In this document: positions 8,772-19,570 of the stretch, piece by piece
Numbering within the stretch: position 1 is the first letter of the stretch
How the letters are laid out: every line of letters starts with the position of its first letter
Assembly (NCBI RefSeq): GCF_900167475.1
Contig: NZ_LT796768.1
Location: 1,364,001 to 1,428,000 of the forward strand
Reading direction: 5' to 3'
Source: Aeromicrobium choanae
GTDB taxonomy: Bacteria > Actinomycetota > Actinomycetes > Propionibacteriales > Nocardioidaceae
DNA length: 64,000 nt
Translations under genes and position numbers: made by a program
The notes under the pieces: generated by a model
What the model saw: the letters and a program-made list of their open reading frames with translations, nothing else
Told to the model about the DNA's origin: nothing
Databases searched by the model: none

Positions 8772-8977
8772 CGAGAGGCCGGTGCTGCTCCGGCCACCAC
8801 CCGGGCCGAAGCACCTGGGCGGTGCCATCAACCTACAGGCGGCGTTCAAACCAACCTGAGGCGGGGCTCATGTTCGGGGGGTGCGCGTTCGGGGCGACGG
8901 CGAGCCCACCCCGCGCGGAAATGACGAAGGCGCGGACTCTGCCGGTGCAGAAATCCGCGCCATTCCAATGGTTCTGG
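8772..8977. other. Intergenic stretch without a gene
   Basis: About 200 bp between the M19-like terminator and tRNA-Thr. No ORF here has actinobacterial third-position bias together with a start signal. It contains an inverted repeat (8929-8936 / 8954-8961, GGCGCGGA type, with an inner CTGC/GCAG pair) placed 17 nt past the tRNA 3' end on the minus strand, which may be the tRNA terminator. Confidence 0.5.
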
Positions 8978-9053
8978 TGGAGCCGCCTGTCAGAATCGAA
9001 CTGACGACCTTCTCATTACGAGTGAGATGCTCTACCGACTGAGCTAAGGCGGC
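8978..9053 (-). tRNA. tRNA-Thr (anticodon CGT)
   Basis: A full cloverleaf on the minus strand: acceptor GCCGCCT/AGGCGGC, D-arm GCTC/GAGC, anticodon stem TCTCA/TGAGA with loop CTCGTAA (anticodon CGT, reads ACG), and T-arm GTCAG/CTGAC with TTCGATT. The 3' CCA is encoded. Confidence 0.97.
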
Positions 9054-9136
9054 GCGATCCGGCGAGGATCACCCGCCGAACCAAGTGTGGACTATACCGC
9101 CTCGGCCCAGCGGGAAGGAAACCCGGGTTCTGTCCG

Positions 9137-9142
9137 TATGAT
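9137..9142 (+). promoter_or_regulatory. -10 box, leaderless geometry, chorismate mutase
   Basis: TATGAT is followed by 7 nt and GTG 9150. The in-frame ATG at 9138 lies inside this hexamer, so it is unlikely to be the start. Confidence 0.5.
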
Positions 9143-9149
9143 CGGCCGC

Positions 9150-9437
9150 GTGGACGCACCGACCCAGGCCGAGCTCGACGACATCCGTGCCAGCATCGAC
9201 AACATCGACGCGGCCCTCGTGCACCTCTTGGCGGAGCGCTTCAAGTGCACCAAGCGCGTGGGGAGGCTGAAGGCCGAGCACGACCTCCCGCCGGCCGATC
9301 CCGAGCGCGAGTCGCGCCAGATCGAGCGGCTCCGCTCCAAGGCCTTGGAGGCTGACCTCGACCCCGCGTTCGCGGAGAAGTTCCTGAACTTCATCATCAG
9401 CGAGGTCATCCGCCACCACGAGGCGATCCGGGACTGA
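9150..9437 (+). CDS. Chorismate mutase (AroQ class)
   Basis: A small all-helical protein of 95 residues from GTG 9150 (99 from ATG 9138) that rearranges chorismate to prephenate for phenylalanine and tyrosine synthesis. AroQ features are visible: ELDDIRASIDNIDAALVHLL in helix 1 with the catalytic Arg, then the KxxVGRLK segment, and ERESRQIERLR with acidic/Arg residues in the middle helix. No signal peptide is present, so it is the cytoplasmic type. It is not in an aro operon; tRNA-Thr is divergent upstream and the secreted hydrolase convergent downstream. The leaderless GTG is preferred. Confidence 0.85.
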   Translation: MDAPTQAELDDIRASIDNIDAALVHLLAERFKCTKRVGRLKAEHDLPPADPERESRQIERLRSKALEADLDPAFAEKFLNFIISEVIRHHEAIRD

Positions 9438-9454
9438 GCGCTGCCGAGCGACGC

Positions 9455-9500
9455 GTGATCTCGATACGACGTCTCGCTTCGCTGGCCGCCACTCGATCAC
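9455..9500. repeat. Small palindromic intergenic element
   Basis: A 46-nt imperfect inverted repeat with GTGATC and GATCAC ends and further partial pairing. It lies between the convergent chorismate mutase and hydrolase genes. The pattern tgatctcgatacg...actcgatca is one I associate with dispersed palindromes in actinobacterial intergenic DNA; copy number cannot be tested here. Confidence 0.5.
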
Positions 9501-9513
9501 CGGCGCGGCCGGG

Positions 9514-11031
9514 TCACTCCTTGCAGACCGTGCCGTCCTTCGGGACGGTGCCGCCGAAGTAGGCGTCGACCGCCTCGCGGATGCACGCGTTGCCCGACGT
9601 GTAGGCCGTGTGGCCGTCGCCCTCGCGGGTGAGCAGGACACCGGAATCGAGCTGGTCGGCCATCGCCTCGGACCACTCGTACGGGGTGGCCGGGTCGCGG
9701 GTGGTGCCGACGACCAGGATCGGCGGCGCGCCCTCGGCGGTGACTGCCTGCTGCGGGTGGTCGCCCTTGATCGGCCAGTCGTGACAGGCCATGACGCCCC
9801 AGCCCAGCGAGGCGCCGAACACCGGGGACACATCGCGGAACTGCGGGATGAGGGCCTTCGTCTCGGCGGCGCCCGGCGCGTCGTCGGAGTCGAGGCAGTT
9901 GATCGCGTAGATCACCTGCCCGGAGTTCGAGCCGAAGGAGCCGTCGGGCTTGCGGTCGAAGTAGGTGTCGCTCAGCACCAGCATCACCGTGGGGTCGCCC
10001 TTGACGAGGCCGCGCAGCGCGCTGGTGAGGTACGGCCAGGAGTCCTGGGAGTACAGCGCCATGGCGATGCCGTAGAACGCGCGCCCCTCGGTCAGCAGCC
10101 GTCCGCCCGGCGCCTCGAGCGGATCCTTGCTGAGCTGGCCCATGAGCGTGGTGATCGTGGACATGCCCTCGCTCACCGAGTCGCCGACCGGGCACTCGTC
10201 CTCGTCGAGGCAGGAAGCGAGATAGGCCTTGAGCGCCGCCTGGAACCCGGTGGCCTGCCCCAGCCCCTGGCCCGCGGCGTCAAGGGTGACGTCGACGGCG
10301 CCGTCGAGAACCATCTTGTCGACCTTCTCGGGGAACAGGTCGGCGTACGTGGCGCCCAGCTGGGTGCCGTAGGAGAAGCCGAACCAGCGCATCTTGTCCT
10401 GCCCCAGCACGGCACGGGCGATGTCGTGGTCGCGGGCGGCCTCGTCGGTGGAGACGTGGGCGGAGAGCTCGCCGGAGTTGTCGCGGCAGGCGGCGCCCAT
10501 CTCCTCGACCGACCGCGTGAGCGCGGCGATGCCCGCCTCGTCGTCGGGGTCGGGATCGGTGTCGATGAAGGCGTCGAACCGCTCGTCGGTCAGGCACTCC
10601 AGGGGCGTGCTCTCGCCAACGCCGCGCGGGTCGACGCCGATGACGTCGTTCGTGCGCCGCAGGTCGTCGGGCAGCTCGCTCGCGAGGTAGCCGACGAAGT
10701 CGAGCGCCGAGCCGCCCGGACCACCGGGGTTCGTGAAGATCGCGGACTCGCGGTCGCCGGTGGCCGGGACGCGGCGCACGGCCAGGCGGAGCGTCTCGCC
10801 GTCGGGACGGGCGTAGTCCACCGGGACCTCGATCGTGGTGCAGCGGTCTTCGCGGCAGTCGCGCCACGTGGGCTTCTGGGCGTAGAACCGCTCGAGGCCC
10901 GCCGGGGCGGTCTCGCCCGTGGGCTTGGGGTCGGGGGCCGGTCGATCGATCAGGAACAGCGCGCTGACCGCACCCGCGACCAGCGCGACCACGAGCACGG
11001 AGACCAGCGCGATCACGGTGAAGCGCCTCAT
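9514..11031 (-). CDS. Secreted alpha/beta-hydrolase, tripeptidyl aminopeptidase (TAP/SlpD)-like
   Basis: An exported serine hydrolase of 505 residues with a hydrophobic N-terminal segment (residues 4-28) that may be a signal anchor. The oxyanion region NPGGPGGS is followed by the nucleophile elbow GFSYGTQ (about 218-224). The catalytic Asp is in TTRDPATPYEW (about 447) and His in GDGHTAY (about 473), inside the TAP-like C-terminal domain. The family removes N-terminal di/tripeptides or cleaves esters outside the cell. Start ATG 11031 overlaps the holB stop (ATGA), so it is translationally coupled behind tmk-holB, an arrangement I recall from other actinobacteria. Confidence 0.88.
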   Translation of the reverse strand: MRRFTVIALVSVLVVALVAGAVSALFLIDRPAPDPKPTGETAPAGLERFYAQKPTWRDCREDRCTTIEVPVDYARPDGETLRLAVRRVPATGDRESAIFTNPGGPGGSALDFVGYLASELPDDLRRTNDVIGVDPRGVGESTPLECLTDERFDAFIDTDPDPDDEAGIAALTRSVEEMGAACRDNSGELSAHVSTDEAARDHDIARAVLGQDKMRWFGFSYGTQLGATYADLFPEKVDKMVLDGAVDVTLDAAGQGLGQATGFQAALKAYLASCLDEDECPVGDSVSEGMSTITTLMGQLSKDPLEAPGGRLLTEGRAFYGIAMALYSQDSWPYLTSALRGLVKGDPTVMLVLSDTYFDRKPDGSFGSNSGQVIYAINCLDSDDAPGAAETKALIPQFRDVSPVFGASLGWGVMACHDWPIKGDHPQQAVTAEGAPPILVVGTTRDPATPYEWSEAMADQLDSGVLLTREGDGHTAYTSGNACIREAVDAYFGGTVPKDGTVCKE

Positions 11032-12158
11032 CCGAGGAACCTCGACATCATGTGCTCGAGCGCCAGCTGGGGCGCCGCGTTGGCCTGGAGCGCGTCGCGG
11101 CAGGCCACGATCGCGTCGATCGACCCCAGCGTGCCCTCGGGCGTCGTGCGCGCGGCCATCGTGGCGATGTCGTCGGCGACGTCGGCGTTGATCGCCTCGG
11201 CGTCGGTGCCGAGCTGCAGCGTCAGCACGTCGCGCTGGAAGGACAGCAGGTCGAGGAGCACGCCGTCGATGGCGTCGCGCGCCATCCGCTTGCGCCGCCG
11301 CTCCTGCTCCTTGGTGAGGGAGGACAGCGCGCCCGCGTACCCGGCGGGACGACGGCCCCGCTCCTCGACGCCCCACGACTCCTGGAGGTTCGACAGCTCG
11401 CGGGCGTCGAGCACGTCGCAGCGCTCCTTGGCCCGGGCCGTGGCCTCCTGGTCGATCCGCTGGGCGGCGCGGAAGCAGTCGCCCAGGCCGCGCAACCCGA
11501 CCGGCAGCGACAGGATCTCGGCCCGCCGGCGACGGGCGTCGGGATCGCGCGCGAGCCCGCGCGCCCGGCCGATGTGTCCCTGGGCGGCGGCCGCCGCCCG
11601 CCGGGCGACGTCGAGCTCGATGCCGTCGCGCTCGTGCAGCAGCTGGGCGATCGCCGAGGCGGGAGGGGTGCGCAGGAGCACGGGACGGCACCGCGACCGG
11701 ATCGTCATGATGACGTCCTCCACGGCGGGCGCGCACAGCAGCCACACCGTGCCCGGCGCCGGCTCCTCGATCGCCTTCAGCAGCGCGTTGGCGGCCTGGT
11801 CGGTGAGCCGGTCGGCATCCTCCACCACGAGGATCTGGTAGCGCCCCTGCGACGGGTGCAGCGCCGCGCGCCGGACCGCGTCGCGAGCCGCGTCGACGCC
11901 GATGCTGAGCCCGTCGGTGTTGATGACGGCGATGTCCGGATGGCTGCCGGCCGCCGCGGTGACGCACGAGCGGCACGTGCCGCAGCCACCGTTCTCGCAC
12001 TGCAGGGCCGTGGCGAACGCGATCGCGGCGTTGGAACGCCCTGAGCCGGGCGGCCCGGTGAACAGCCAGGCGTGGGTCATCTGCCCGGCCACGGCGGAGC
12101 CCAGGGTGGCGACGACGTCGTCCTGTCCGACGAGCTCGGCCCAGACGGGCGCCGTCAC
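11028..12158 (-). CDS. holB: DNA polymerase III subunit delta'
   Basis: A clamp-loader subunit (AAA+ ATPase fold) of 376 residues that helps load the beta clamp onto DNA. The P-loop-like GPPGSGRS replaces the catalytic GKT by GRS, as expected for a non-hydrolysing delta' subunit. A zinc-finger region follows (CENGGCGTCRSC). Sensor-type LLKAIEEPAPGT and the SRC motif (RSRCRPVLLR) are present. Start GTG 12158 forms a GTGA overlap with the tmk stop; the longer frame to 12188 is inside tmk. The tmk-holB pairing is conserved in many bacteria. Confidence 0.95.
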   Translation of the reverse strand: MTAPVWAELVGQDDVVATLGSAVAGQMTHAWLFTGPPGSGRSNAAIAFATALQCENGGCGTCRSCVTAAAGSHPDIAVINTDGLSIGVDAARDAVRRAALHPSQGRYQILVVEDADRLTDQAANALLKAIEEPAPGTVWLLCAPAVEDVIMTIRSRCRPVLLRTPPASAIAQLLHERDGIELDVARRAAAAAQGHIGRARGLARDPDARRRRAEILSLPVGLRGLGDCFRAAQRIDQEATARAKERCDVLDARELSNLQESWGVEERGRRPAGYAGALSSLTKEQERRRKRMARDAIDGVLLDLLSFQRDVLTLQLGTDAEAINADVADDIATMAARTTPEGTLGSIDAIVACRDALQANAAPQLALEHMMSRFLG

Positions 12159-12817
12159 GCCTCGACTCCTCGGGCCTGGGCCAGCCACGGCCCGACGGCG
12201 GCGACGACCCGGTCGTGGATCGCCTCGGGCGACTCGCTCGCGTCGAGCACGACGTAGTGCGCGGGATCGGCCGCCGCGAGGTCGAGGAAGTGCTGGCGCA
12301 CGCGCTCGTGGAACTCCACCGGCTCGCCCTCGATCCGGTCGGGCTCGCCGGCCCGGCCGAGGCCGATCCGCGGATCGACGTCGAGCACGACCGTGAGGTG
12401 CGGCCGGAGGTCGGCGGTGGCCCAGCGGGCCAGCGACTCGAGCTCGCCGACGTGCAGGGCGCGTCCGGCGCCCTGGTAGGCGAGCGTGGAGTCGACGTAG
12501 CGGTCGGTGATGACCACCGCCCCGTCGGCCAGGGCCGGAAGGATCAGGGTGTCGACGTGCTCGGCCTTGTCGGCGGCGTAGATCAGGGCCTCGGTGCGAG
12601 GCGAGAGATCGCCCGTGGCCGGATCCAGCACGATCGAGCGCAGCATCGCGCCGACCCCGGTGCCCCCGGGCTCACGGGTGAGCAGCGCGGTCTTTCCCTG
12701 ACTCTCGACCCACGTGGCGAGCAGGTGCGACTGCGTGGACTTGCCCGATCCCTCGCCGCCCTCGAACGCGACGAAGACGCCGACCTCGGTGACGAGGGGG
12801 TCGTCCGTTGGCTGCAT
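12155..12817 (-). CDS. tmk: Thymidylate kinase (dTMP kinase)
   Basis: A 220-residue kinase making dTDP from dTMP and ATP. The P-loop is FEGGEGSGKST (residues 18-28), the DRY motif is in ITDRYVDSTLAYQG, and the LID region is GRAGEPDRIE. Length is normal for the bacterial enzyme. TAGGCT lies 6 nt before the ATG, so the tmk-holB-hydrolase transcript is probably leaderless. First gene of the three-gene operon. Confidence 0.96.
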   Translation of the reverse strand: MQPTDDPLVTEVGVFVAFEGGEGSGKSTQSHLLATWVESQGKTALLTREPGGTGVGAMLRSIVLDPATGDLSPRTEALIYAADKAEHVDTLILPALADGAVVITDRYVDSTLAYQGAGRALHVGELESLARWATADLRPHLTVVLDVDPRIGLGRAGEPDRIEGEPVEFHERVRQHFLDLAAADPAHYVVLDASESPEAIHDRVVAAVGPWLAQARGVEA

Positions 12818-12823
12818 GGGGCG

Positions 12824-12829
12824 AGCCTA
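12824..12829 (-). promoter_or_regulatory. -10 box, leaderless geometry, tmk operon
   Basis: TAGGCT on the minus strand lies 6 nt before ATG 12817. Confidence 0.5.
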
Positions 12830-12873
12830 GTCGGCGCAGCCGACACCCGGACCGATGGTGCGCGGGACCCGCG

Positions 12874-13626
12874 CTACTCGACCGTCTCGAGGTCGGGACC
12901 GAGCAGGAAGCTGTGGGTGAAGCCCGCGATCGCCGCGCCGAGCACCGGCGCGAGGATGAAGATCCACACCTGCATGAGCGCGTCGCTGCCGGCGAACCAG
13001 GCCACGCCCAGCGATCGCGCCGGGTTCACCGAGGTGTTGGAGACCGGGATGCTGATGAGGTGGATCAGGGTCAGCGACAGGCCGATCGAGAGCCCCGCGA
13101 AGCCCACGGCCGCGCGCTTGGCCGTGGCGCCGAGGATCACGTAGAGGAAGACGGCCGTCAGCACGACCTCGATGAGCGCCACCGAGAGCAGGTTGTAGCC
13201 CATCGGCGAGCGGTCGCCGTAGCCGTTCGTGGCGAAGCCGGACTCGACCGCGTCGAACCCGCCGTCGATGCCCCGGGCGATCACCAGCAGCACGGCGCCG
13301 GCCACGGTGGCGCCCGCCACCTGCGCGACGACGTACCCCGGCAGGTCCTTCCACGCGAAGCGCTTGGCCATCGCGAGGCCCACCGAGACCGCCGGGTTGA
13401 AGTGCCCGCCGGAGACGTGGCCGAACGCATAGGCGCCGGTGAGGACGGTGAGGCCGAAGGCGAACGCCACGCCCAGCCACCCCACCCCGACCGCCATCTG
13501 CGCGTCGGCGGGGATCGCGGTCGCGGCGAAGATCGCCGTGCCACAGCCGCCGAAGACCAGCCAGAAGGTGCCGAGCCCTTCGGCGCCCAGCCGCTGAGCC
13601 ATCGTGTACGTCGGGATCTCGATCAT
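12874..13626 (-). CDS. aqpZ: Aquaporin (MIP family, AqpZ-like)
   Basis: A membrane channel of 250 residues with six predicted transmembrane helices and the two half-helix NPA motifs: HFNPAVS in the first half and VNPARSLG in the second. The Arg after the second NPA and the overall similarity favour a water channel over a glycerol facilitator. The ATG at 13626 has GGAG at good spacing; an in-frame codon at 13668 lacks a ribosome binding site. A 19-bp palindrome lies just upstream (separate entry). It follows topA on the same strand but looks independently regulated. Confidence 0.92.
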   Translation of the reverse strand: MIEIPTYTMAQRLGAEGLGTFWLVFGGCGTAIFAATAIPADAQMAVGVGWLGVAFAFGLTVLTGAYAFGHVSGGHFNPAVSVGLAMAKRFAWKDLPGYVVAQVAGATVAGAVLLVIARGIDGGFDAVESGFATNGYGDRSPMGYNLLSVALIEVVLTAVFLYVILGATAKRAAVGFAGLSIGLSLTLIHLISIPVSNTSVNPARSLGVAWFAGSDALMQVWIFILAPVLGAAIAGFTHSFLLGPDLETVE

Positions 13627-13640
13627 GGCCTGCTCCGATC

Positions 13641-13659
13641 GGTGAAGACTGTCTTCACC
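13641..13659. promoter_or_regulatory. Perfect palindrome, candidate operator for the aquaporin gene
   Basis: GGTGAAGAC-T-GTCTTCACC: two perfect 9-bp arms around one base, centred 24 bp upstream of the aquaporin ATG. The one-base centre and lack of a U-tract fit a dimeric repressor site better than a terminator. Confidence 0.5.
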
Positions 13660-13706
13660 GTAGGGCACGATCGAGGTCGCGGGCGAGACCTTGGCCCGCG
13701 TCCGGG

Positions 13707-16403
<2,697 letters not shown>

Positions 16404-16515
16404 GTTGGGTTCCTCCGAGCAGGCCGAATGGGGATGTGGGGCCGTGGGAGGCCCACCGTAGCGCTTCCTGTCAACCATTTTTCTCACCGGCCTCAGCCGT
16501 GGAAGAATCCCGCGA

Positions 16516-17691
16516 GTGGAGAAGGTGACCTACGGGGACGTGCTCAGGTCGCCCGGAACGGTACCCCTTTACATCGCGGCCTTCCTCGCGCGAATCCCGC
16601 TGATGGCCCTGCCGCTCGTCCTCACGCTGCTCGTCGTCGAGGGCCTGGACGGCAGCTACGGACAGGCCGGGCTGATCGCCGCCGCCGAGACGGTGGGAGC
16701 CGCGATCGGCGCCCCGTGGCGCGGTCGCCTGATCGACCGGCTGGGCCTGCGCCGGGCGTTGCTCCCGTCGATCGCGGTGCTCTTCGTCGTCTACCCGCTC
16801 GCGGCCGTCTCCACCTATCTGTGGCTGCTCCCGCTGGCGTTCGTCGCCGGGCTGTTCATCGCCCCGGTGCACTCGATCGTGCGGATCTCGCTCGCCGCGA
16901 GGCTGCCCTCGAGTCATCACCGCAGCGCCTTCGCGCTGGACTCGGTGTGCGCGGAGGCCTCCTTCATCATCGGTCCGGCCGCGGCGGGCGCTCTCGTCGT
17001 GGCCGCCTCCCCGCAGGTGGCGTTGGTGGCGGTCGCCGGCACGGTTGCGATCGGCCTCGGCATCCTGTGGCGGCTCGACCCGCCCACCCGCAGCGCCGAC
17101 TCGGTGGCCGTGGCCCGTGAGCCCGGCACGCGCTGGCTCACCACCGACCTGGTGTTCCTCTTCCTCATCTCCGGCGGCGCGATGATCGCACTCATGGCCA
17201 CCGACCTGGGCATCATCGCCGTCCTGCGCGAGCTCGACGCGGTCGGGCTGGTCGGCGTGGTCTACCTCGGCTGGGGACTCTCCTCCCTCGTGGGTGGGCT
17301 GATCTACGGCGCCCGGCCCGCGTCGATCCGTCCTTCCTATCTGTTGCTGGCGATGGGCGTCCTGACGATCCCGATCGGCATCGCCCACACGCCGTGGGTC
17401 CTGGCCGTCGCGTGCATCCCGGCTGGTCTGCTCTGCGCGCCGATCATGACTGCGTGCAGCGAGTGGATCGCCAAGCTCACCGACGAGGCGTGGCGGGGCG
17501 AGGCGATGGGCTACCAGGCCACGGCGTTCACGGTCGGCGGGGCGGTCGCGGCACCGCTCATCGGCCTGGCCATCGACCACGAGGGAGCGGCGGCCGGATT
17601 CGCGGTCGGCGGCGGTGCGGCCCTGCTCATCGCCCTGGGGTCCCTGGCGGCCCAGCGCTCGCGTCGCCCGGCCGAGGTCAGCGAGACCTGA
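16516..17691 (+). CDS. MFS transporter
   Basis: A 391-residue protein with about 12 hydrophobic segments. The loop between helices 2 and 3 carries a GRLIDRLGLRRAL sequence, the MFS motif A. It resembles sugar/drug efflux members of the family; the substrate cannot be assigned. The GTG at 16516 has AAGAAT 7 nt upstream and no ribosome binding site, so it may be leaderless. It is divergent from topA (112 bp apart) and ends 4 bp from the convergent methyltransferase gene. Confidence 0.85.
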   Translation: MEKVTYGDVLRSPGTVPLYIAAFLARIPLMALPLVLTLLVVEGLDGSYGQAGLIAAAETVGAAIGAPWRGRLIDRLGLRRALLPSIAVLFVVYPLAAVSTYLWLLPLAFVAGLFIAPVHSIVRISLAARLPSSHHRSAFALDSVCAEASFIIGPAAAGALVVAASPQVALVAVAGTVAIGLGILWRLDPPTRSADSVAVAREPGTRWLTTDLVFLFLISGGAMIALMATDLGIIAVLRELDAVGLVGVVYLGWGLSSLVGGLIYGARPASIRPSYLLLAMGVLTIPIGIAHTPWVLAVACIPAGLLCAPIMTACSEWIAKLTDEAWRGEAMGYQATAFTVGGAVAAPLIGLAIDHEGAAAGFAVGGGAALLIALGSLAAQRSRRPAEVSET

Positions 17692-17695
17692 GCGC

Positions 17696-19150
17696 TCAGG
17701 CGATCAGGAAGCCGTCGGCGACGAGCTCGGCGACGACCGGGGCGTACGTGCTCCTGACCTGCGCGGCGTCCTGGTCGAGCAGCTGGGCGATCGCGTCGAG
17801 GATCTGCCCCGCCGTGAGGTCGCCGTCGCTGGCCGACAGCAGGCCGGCCTCGATCGTGTCGAGCTGACGCGAGGCGCGCAGCCCCGACAGCCGCAGGGCG
17901 CGGATCACGGCCGGGTCGGGCGCCCCGACGGGACCGGCCGTCTCCTGCCCCACGTCGTCGCCGACGCGCCAGCGCCGGTCGAGCACGTCGCCGGCGTCGA
18001 GCGCGTCGGTGCGCCCGGCCCACGCCGCGAACTCGGGGCCGACGGGCTGGGCGACCGGACCCGTGTACTCCTCGATCCGCACCTGCGGCACGGCGCGACC
18101 GGCCTTCCGCAGGGTGATCCAGCCGAAGCCCATGGCCTCGATCCGCTGCTCGGCGAACCACGTGAGCCACCGGTCGTAGCGCTCGCGGTGGCCGTCGCCG
18201 TGGCGCAGGCCCGCGTCGGCCAGCCACATCTCGGCGTACTCGGGCAGGTCGACGCGCTCGCGCTGCACGACCCAGGCGTCCAGGCCGGTGGGCTCGATCC
18301 AAGCGCCGAGCCGCTCCTGCCACGGGACGCCGTCCTCGTGGATCCACGCCGCGAGCACCTGGCACCAGCCGCCGTCGTTCAGGTGGGCGTCGGCCTGCGT
18401 GACGATGCGCCGCACGACCTCGTCGCCCGGGAACCCGGTCTCGCGGTAGACCAGCCGGTCGCCCTCGGGCGGCGAGACGACGAACGGCGGGTTCGTGCTG
18501 ATCAGGTCGAACCGCTCGCCCTCGACCGGATCGAAGAGGCTGCCGTCGCGCACGTCGACGTCGATCCCGTTGAGCGCCGCGGTGAGTCGCGTGAGCTCGA
18601 CGGCGCGGGCGTTCACGTCGGTGGCGATGACCTCGCGGGCGTGGGTGGCCAGGTGCAGCGCCTGGACCCCGCACCCGGTGCCGAGGTCGAGCGCGCGGCC
18701 GACCTCGGGGCGCACCGTCAGCTGCGCGAGGGAGGAGGAGGCCTCGCTGATGCCGAGCACGTACGACGGATCGCGCGGGTTCTCGCGACCGTCGAGGCCG
18801 GGCGTCAGGTCGCAGACGACCCACCAGTCGTGCTCCTCGTCGCCGTACGGACGCAGGTCGAGCAGGGCGCGGGCGTCGTCTCCGTCGACCTCGACGAGGC
18901 CGAGCGCGCGTGCCGACTCCCAGGCGGCGCCGAAGGCCGACTCGGCGTGAGCTCGCGGGACGACGGCCTGCAGCTGGAACAGCCGGACCAGGGTCGAGAG
19001 AGCCGAGCCGTCGGTGGTCGCGCGGAGTCCGGGCGTGGTCTCGTTGCGGGCGAGGGCGCGCCAGGCGGCCTCGCCGAGCACGCCGTAGACGGCGTCGACG
19101 GTGAACCCCGCGATCGCCTCGCGGAGCCTGCCGACGTCCGGGCCCGTCAC
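17696..19150 (-). CDS. Class I SAM-dependent methyltransferase with DUF7059/DUF7782-type flanks
   Basis: A 484-residue protein with an N-terminal winged-helix-like region (LSTLVRLFQLQAVVP), a central methyltransferase core and a C-terminal extension of about 150 residues. Motif I is DLGTGCGVQAL (about 155-165) and motif IV is STNPPFVVSP (about 220). NPPF is characteristic of N-methyltransferases acting on adenine, guanine or glutamine, so a nucleic acid or release-factor-like target is possible. The start GTG 19150 lies 2 nt after the STAS gene stop, giving a two-gene operon. Confidence 0.8.
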   Translation of the reverse strand: MTGPDVGRLREAIAGFTVDAVYGVLGEAAWRALARNETTPGLRATTDGSALSTLVRLFQLQAVVPRAHAESAFGAAWESARALGLVEVDGDDARALLDLRPYGDEEHDWWVVCDLTPGLDGRENPRDPSYVLGISEASSSLAQLTVRPEVGRALDLGTGCGVQALHLATHAREVIATDVNARAVELTRLTAALNGIDVDVRDGSLFDPVEGERFDLISTNPPFVVSPPEGDRLVYRETGFPGDEVVRRIVTQADAHLNDGGWCQVLAAWIHEDGVPWQERLGAWIEPTGLDAWVVQRERVDLPEYAEMWLADAGLRHGDGHRERYDRWLTWFAEQRIEAMGFGWITLRKAGRAVPQVRIEEYTGPVAQPVGPEFAAWAGRTDALDAGDVLDRRWRVGDDVGQETAGPVGAPDPAVIRALRLSGLRASRQLDTIEAGLLSASDGDLTAGQILDAIAQLLDQDAAQVRSTYAPVVAELVADGFLIA

Positions 19151-19152
19151 GG

Positions 19153-19485
19153 TCAGGAGACCAGCTCGTCGATCGAGGTGTGCAGCCCGAAGACCTTGTC
19201 CAGGCCGGTGATCGCGAAGATGCGCAAAAGTCGCTCGCTGGTGCAGATGATGTCGAGGGAGCCGTTGTCGGCGCGCACGCGCTTCAGGGCCCCGACGAGC
19301 ACGCCCAGTCCCGTCGAGTCGAGGAATGCGACGTTCTCGATGTCGATGACCAACCGGGTGTGTCCGTCGTCGATCGCTCCGACGACGACTTCGCGAAGGC
19401 GCGGCGCGGTGTAGACATCGATCTCCCCCGCGACCTCGACCACGTGGAACGGAGGTGACTCCCGTTCGGTGAGCGTGAGATCCAT
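19153..19485 (-). CDS. STAS-domain anti-sigma factor antagonist
   Basis: A 110-residue SpoIIAA/RsbV-like protein. The phosphorylatable serine is in [12 protein letters not shown], as in anti-anti-sigma factors that free sigma-B/F-type factors when dephosphorylated. The first strands ([20 protein letters not shown]) match the fold. No kinase (RsbW-like) or phosphatase is adjacent. The start is taken at MDLTL (19485), 6 nt after TTGAAT; the codon at 19497 is an alternative. It is co-transcribed with the downstream methyltransferase. Confidence 0.88.
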   Translation of the reverse strand: MDLTLTERESPPFHVVEVAGEIDVYTAPRLREVVVGAIDDGHTRLVIDIENVAFLDSTGLGVLVGALKRVRADNGSLDIICTSERLLRIFAITGLDKVFGLHTSIDELVS

Positions 19486-19570
19486 GTCCGAATTCAATCA
19501 TCCGGGGCCGCTTCTCCCCAGTCGAATGCGCGCGCCGGGCCTGTCAGGTGCGTGCGGGAGACTTCTGTCC

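Noticed and set aside
9514..12000. Extended 828-codon version of the secreted hydrolase
   Set aside because: The upstream part lies inside holB in another frame; ATG 11031 has a signal sequence and an ATGA overlap.
13641..13659. Intrinsic terminator of topA
   Set aside because: A one-base loop and lack of a T-run make a hairpin unlikely; the position right before aquaporin fits an operator.
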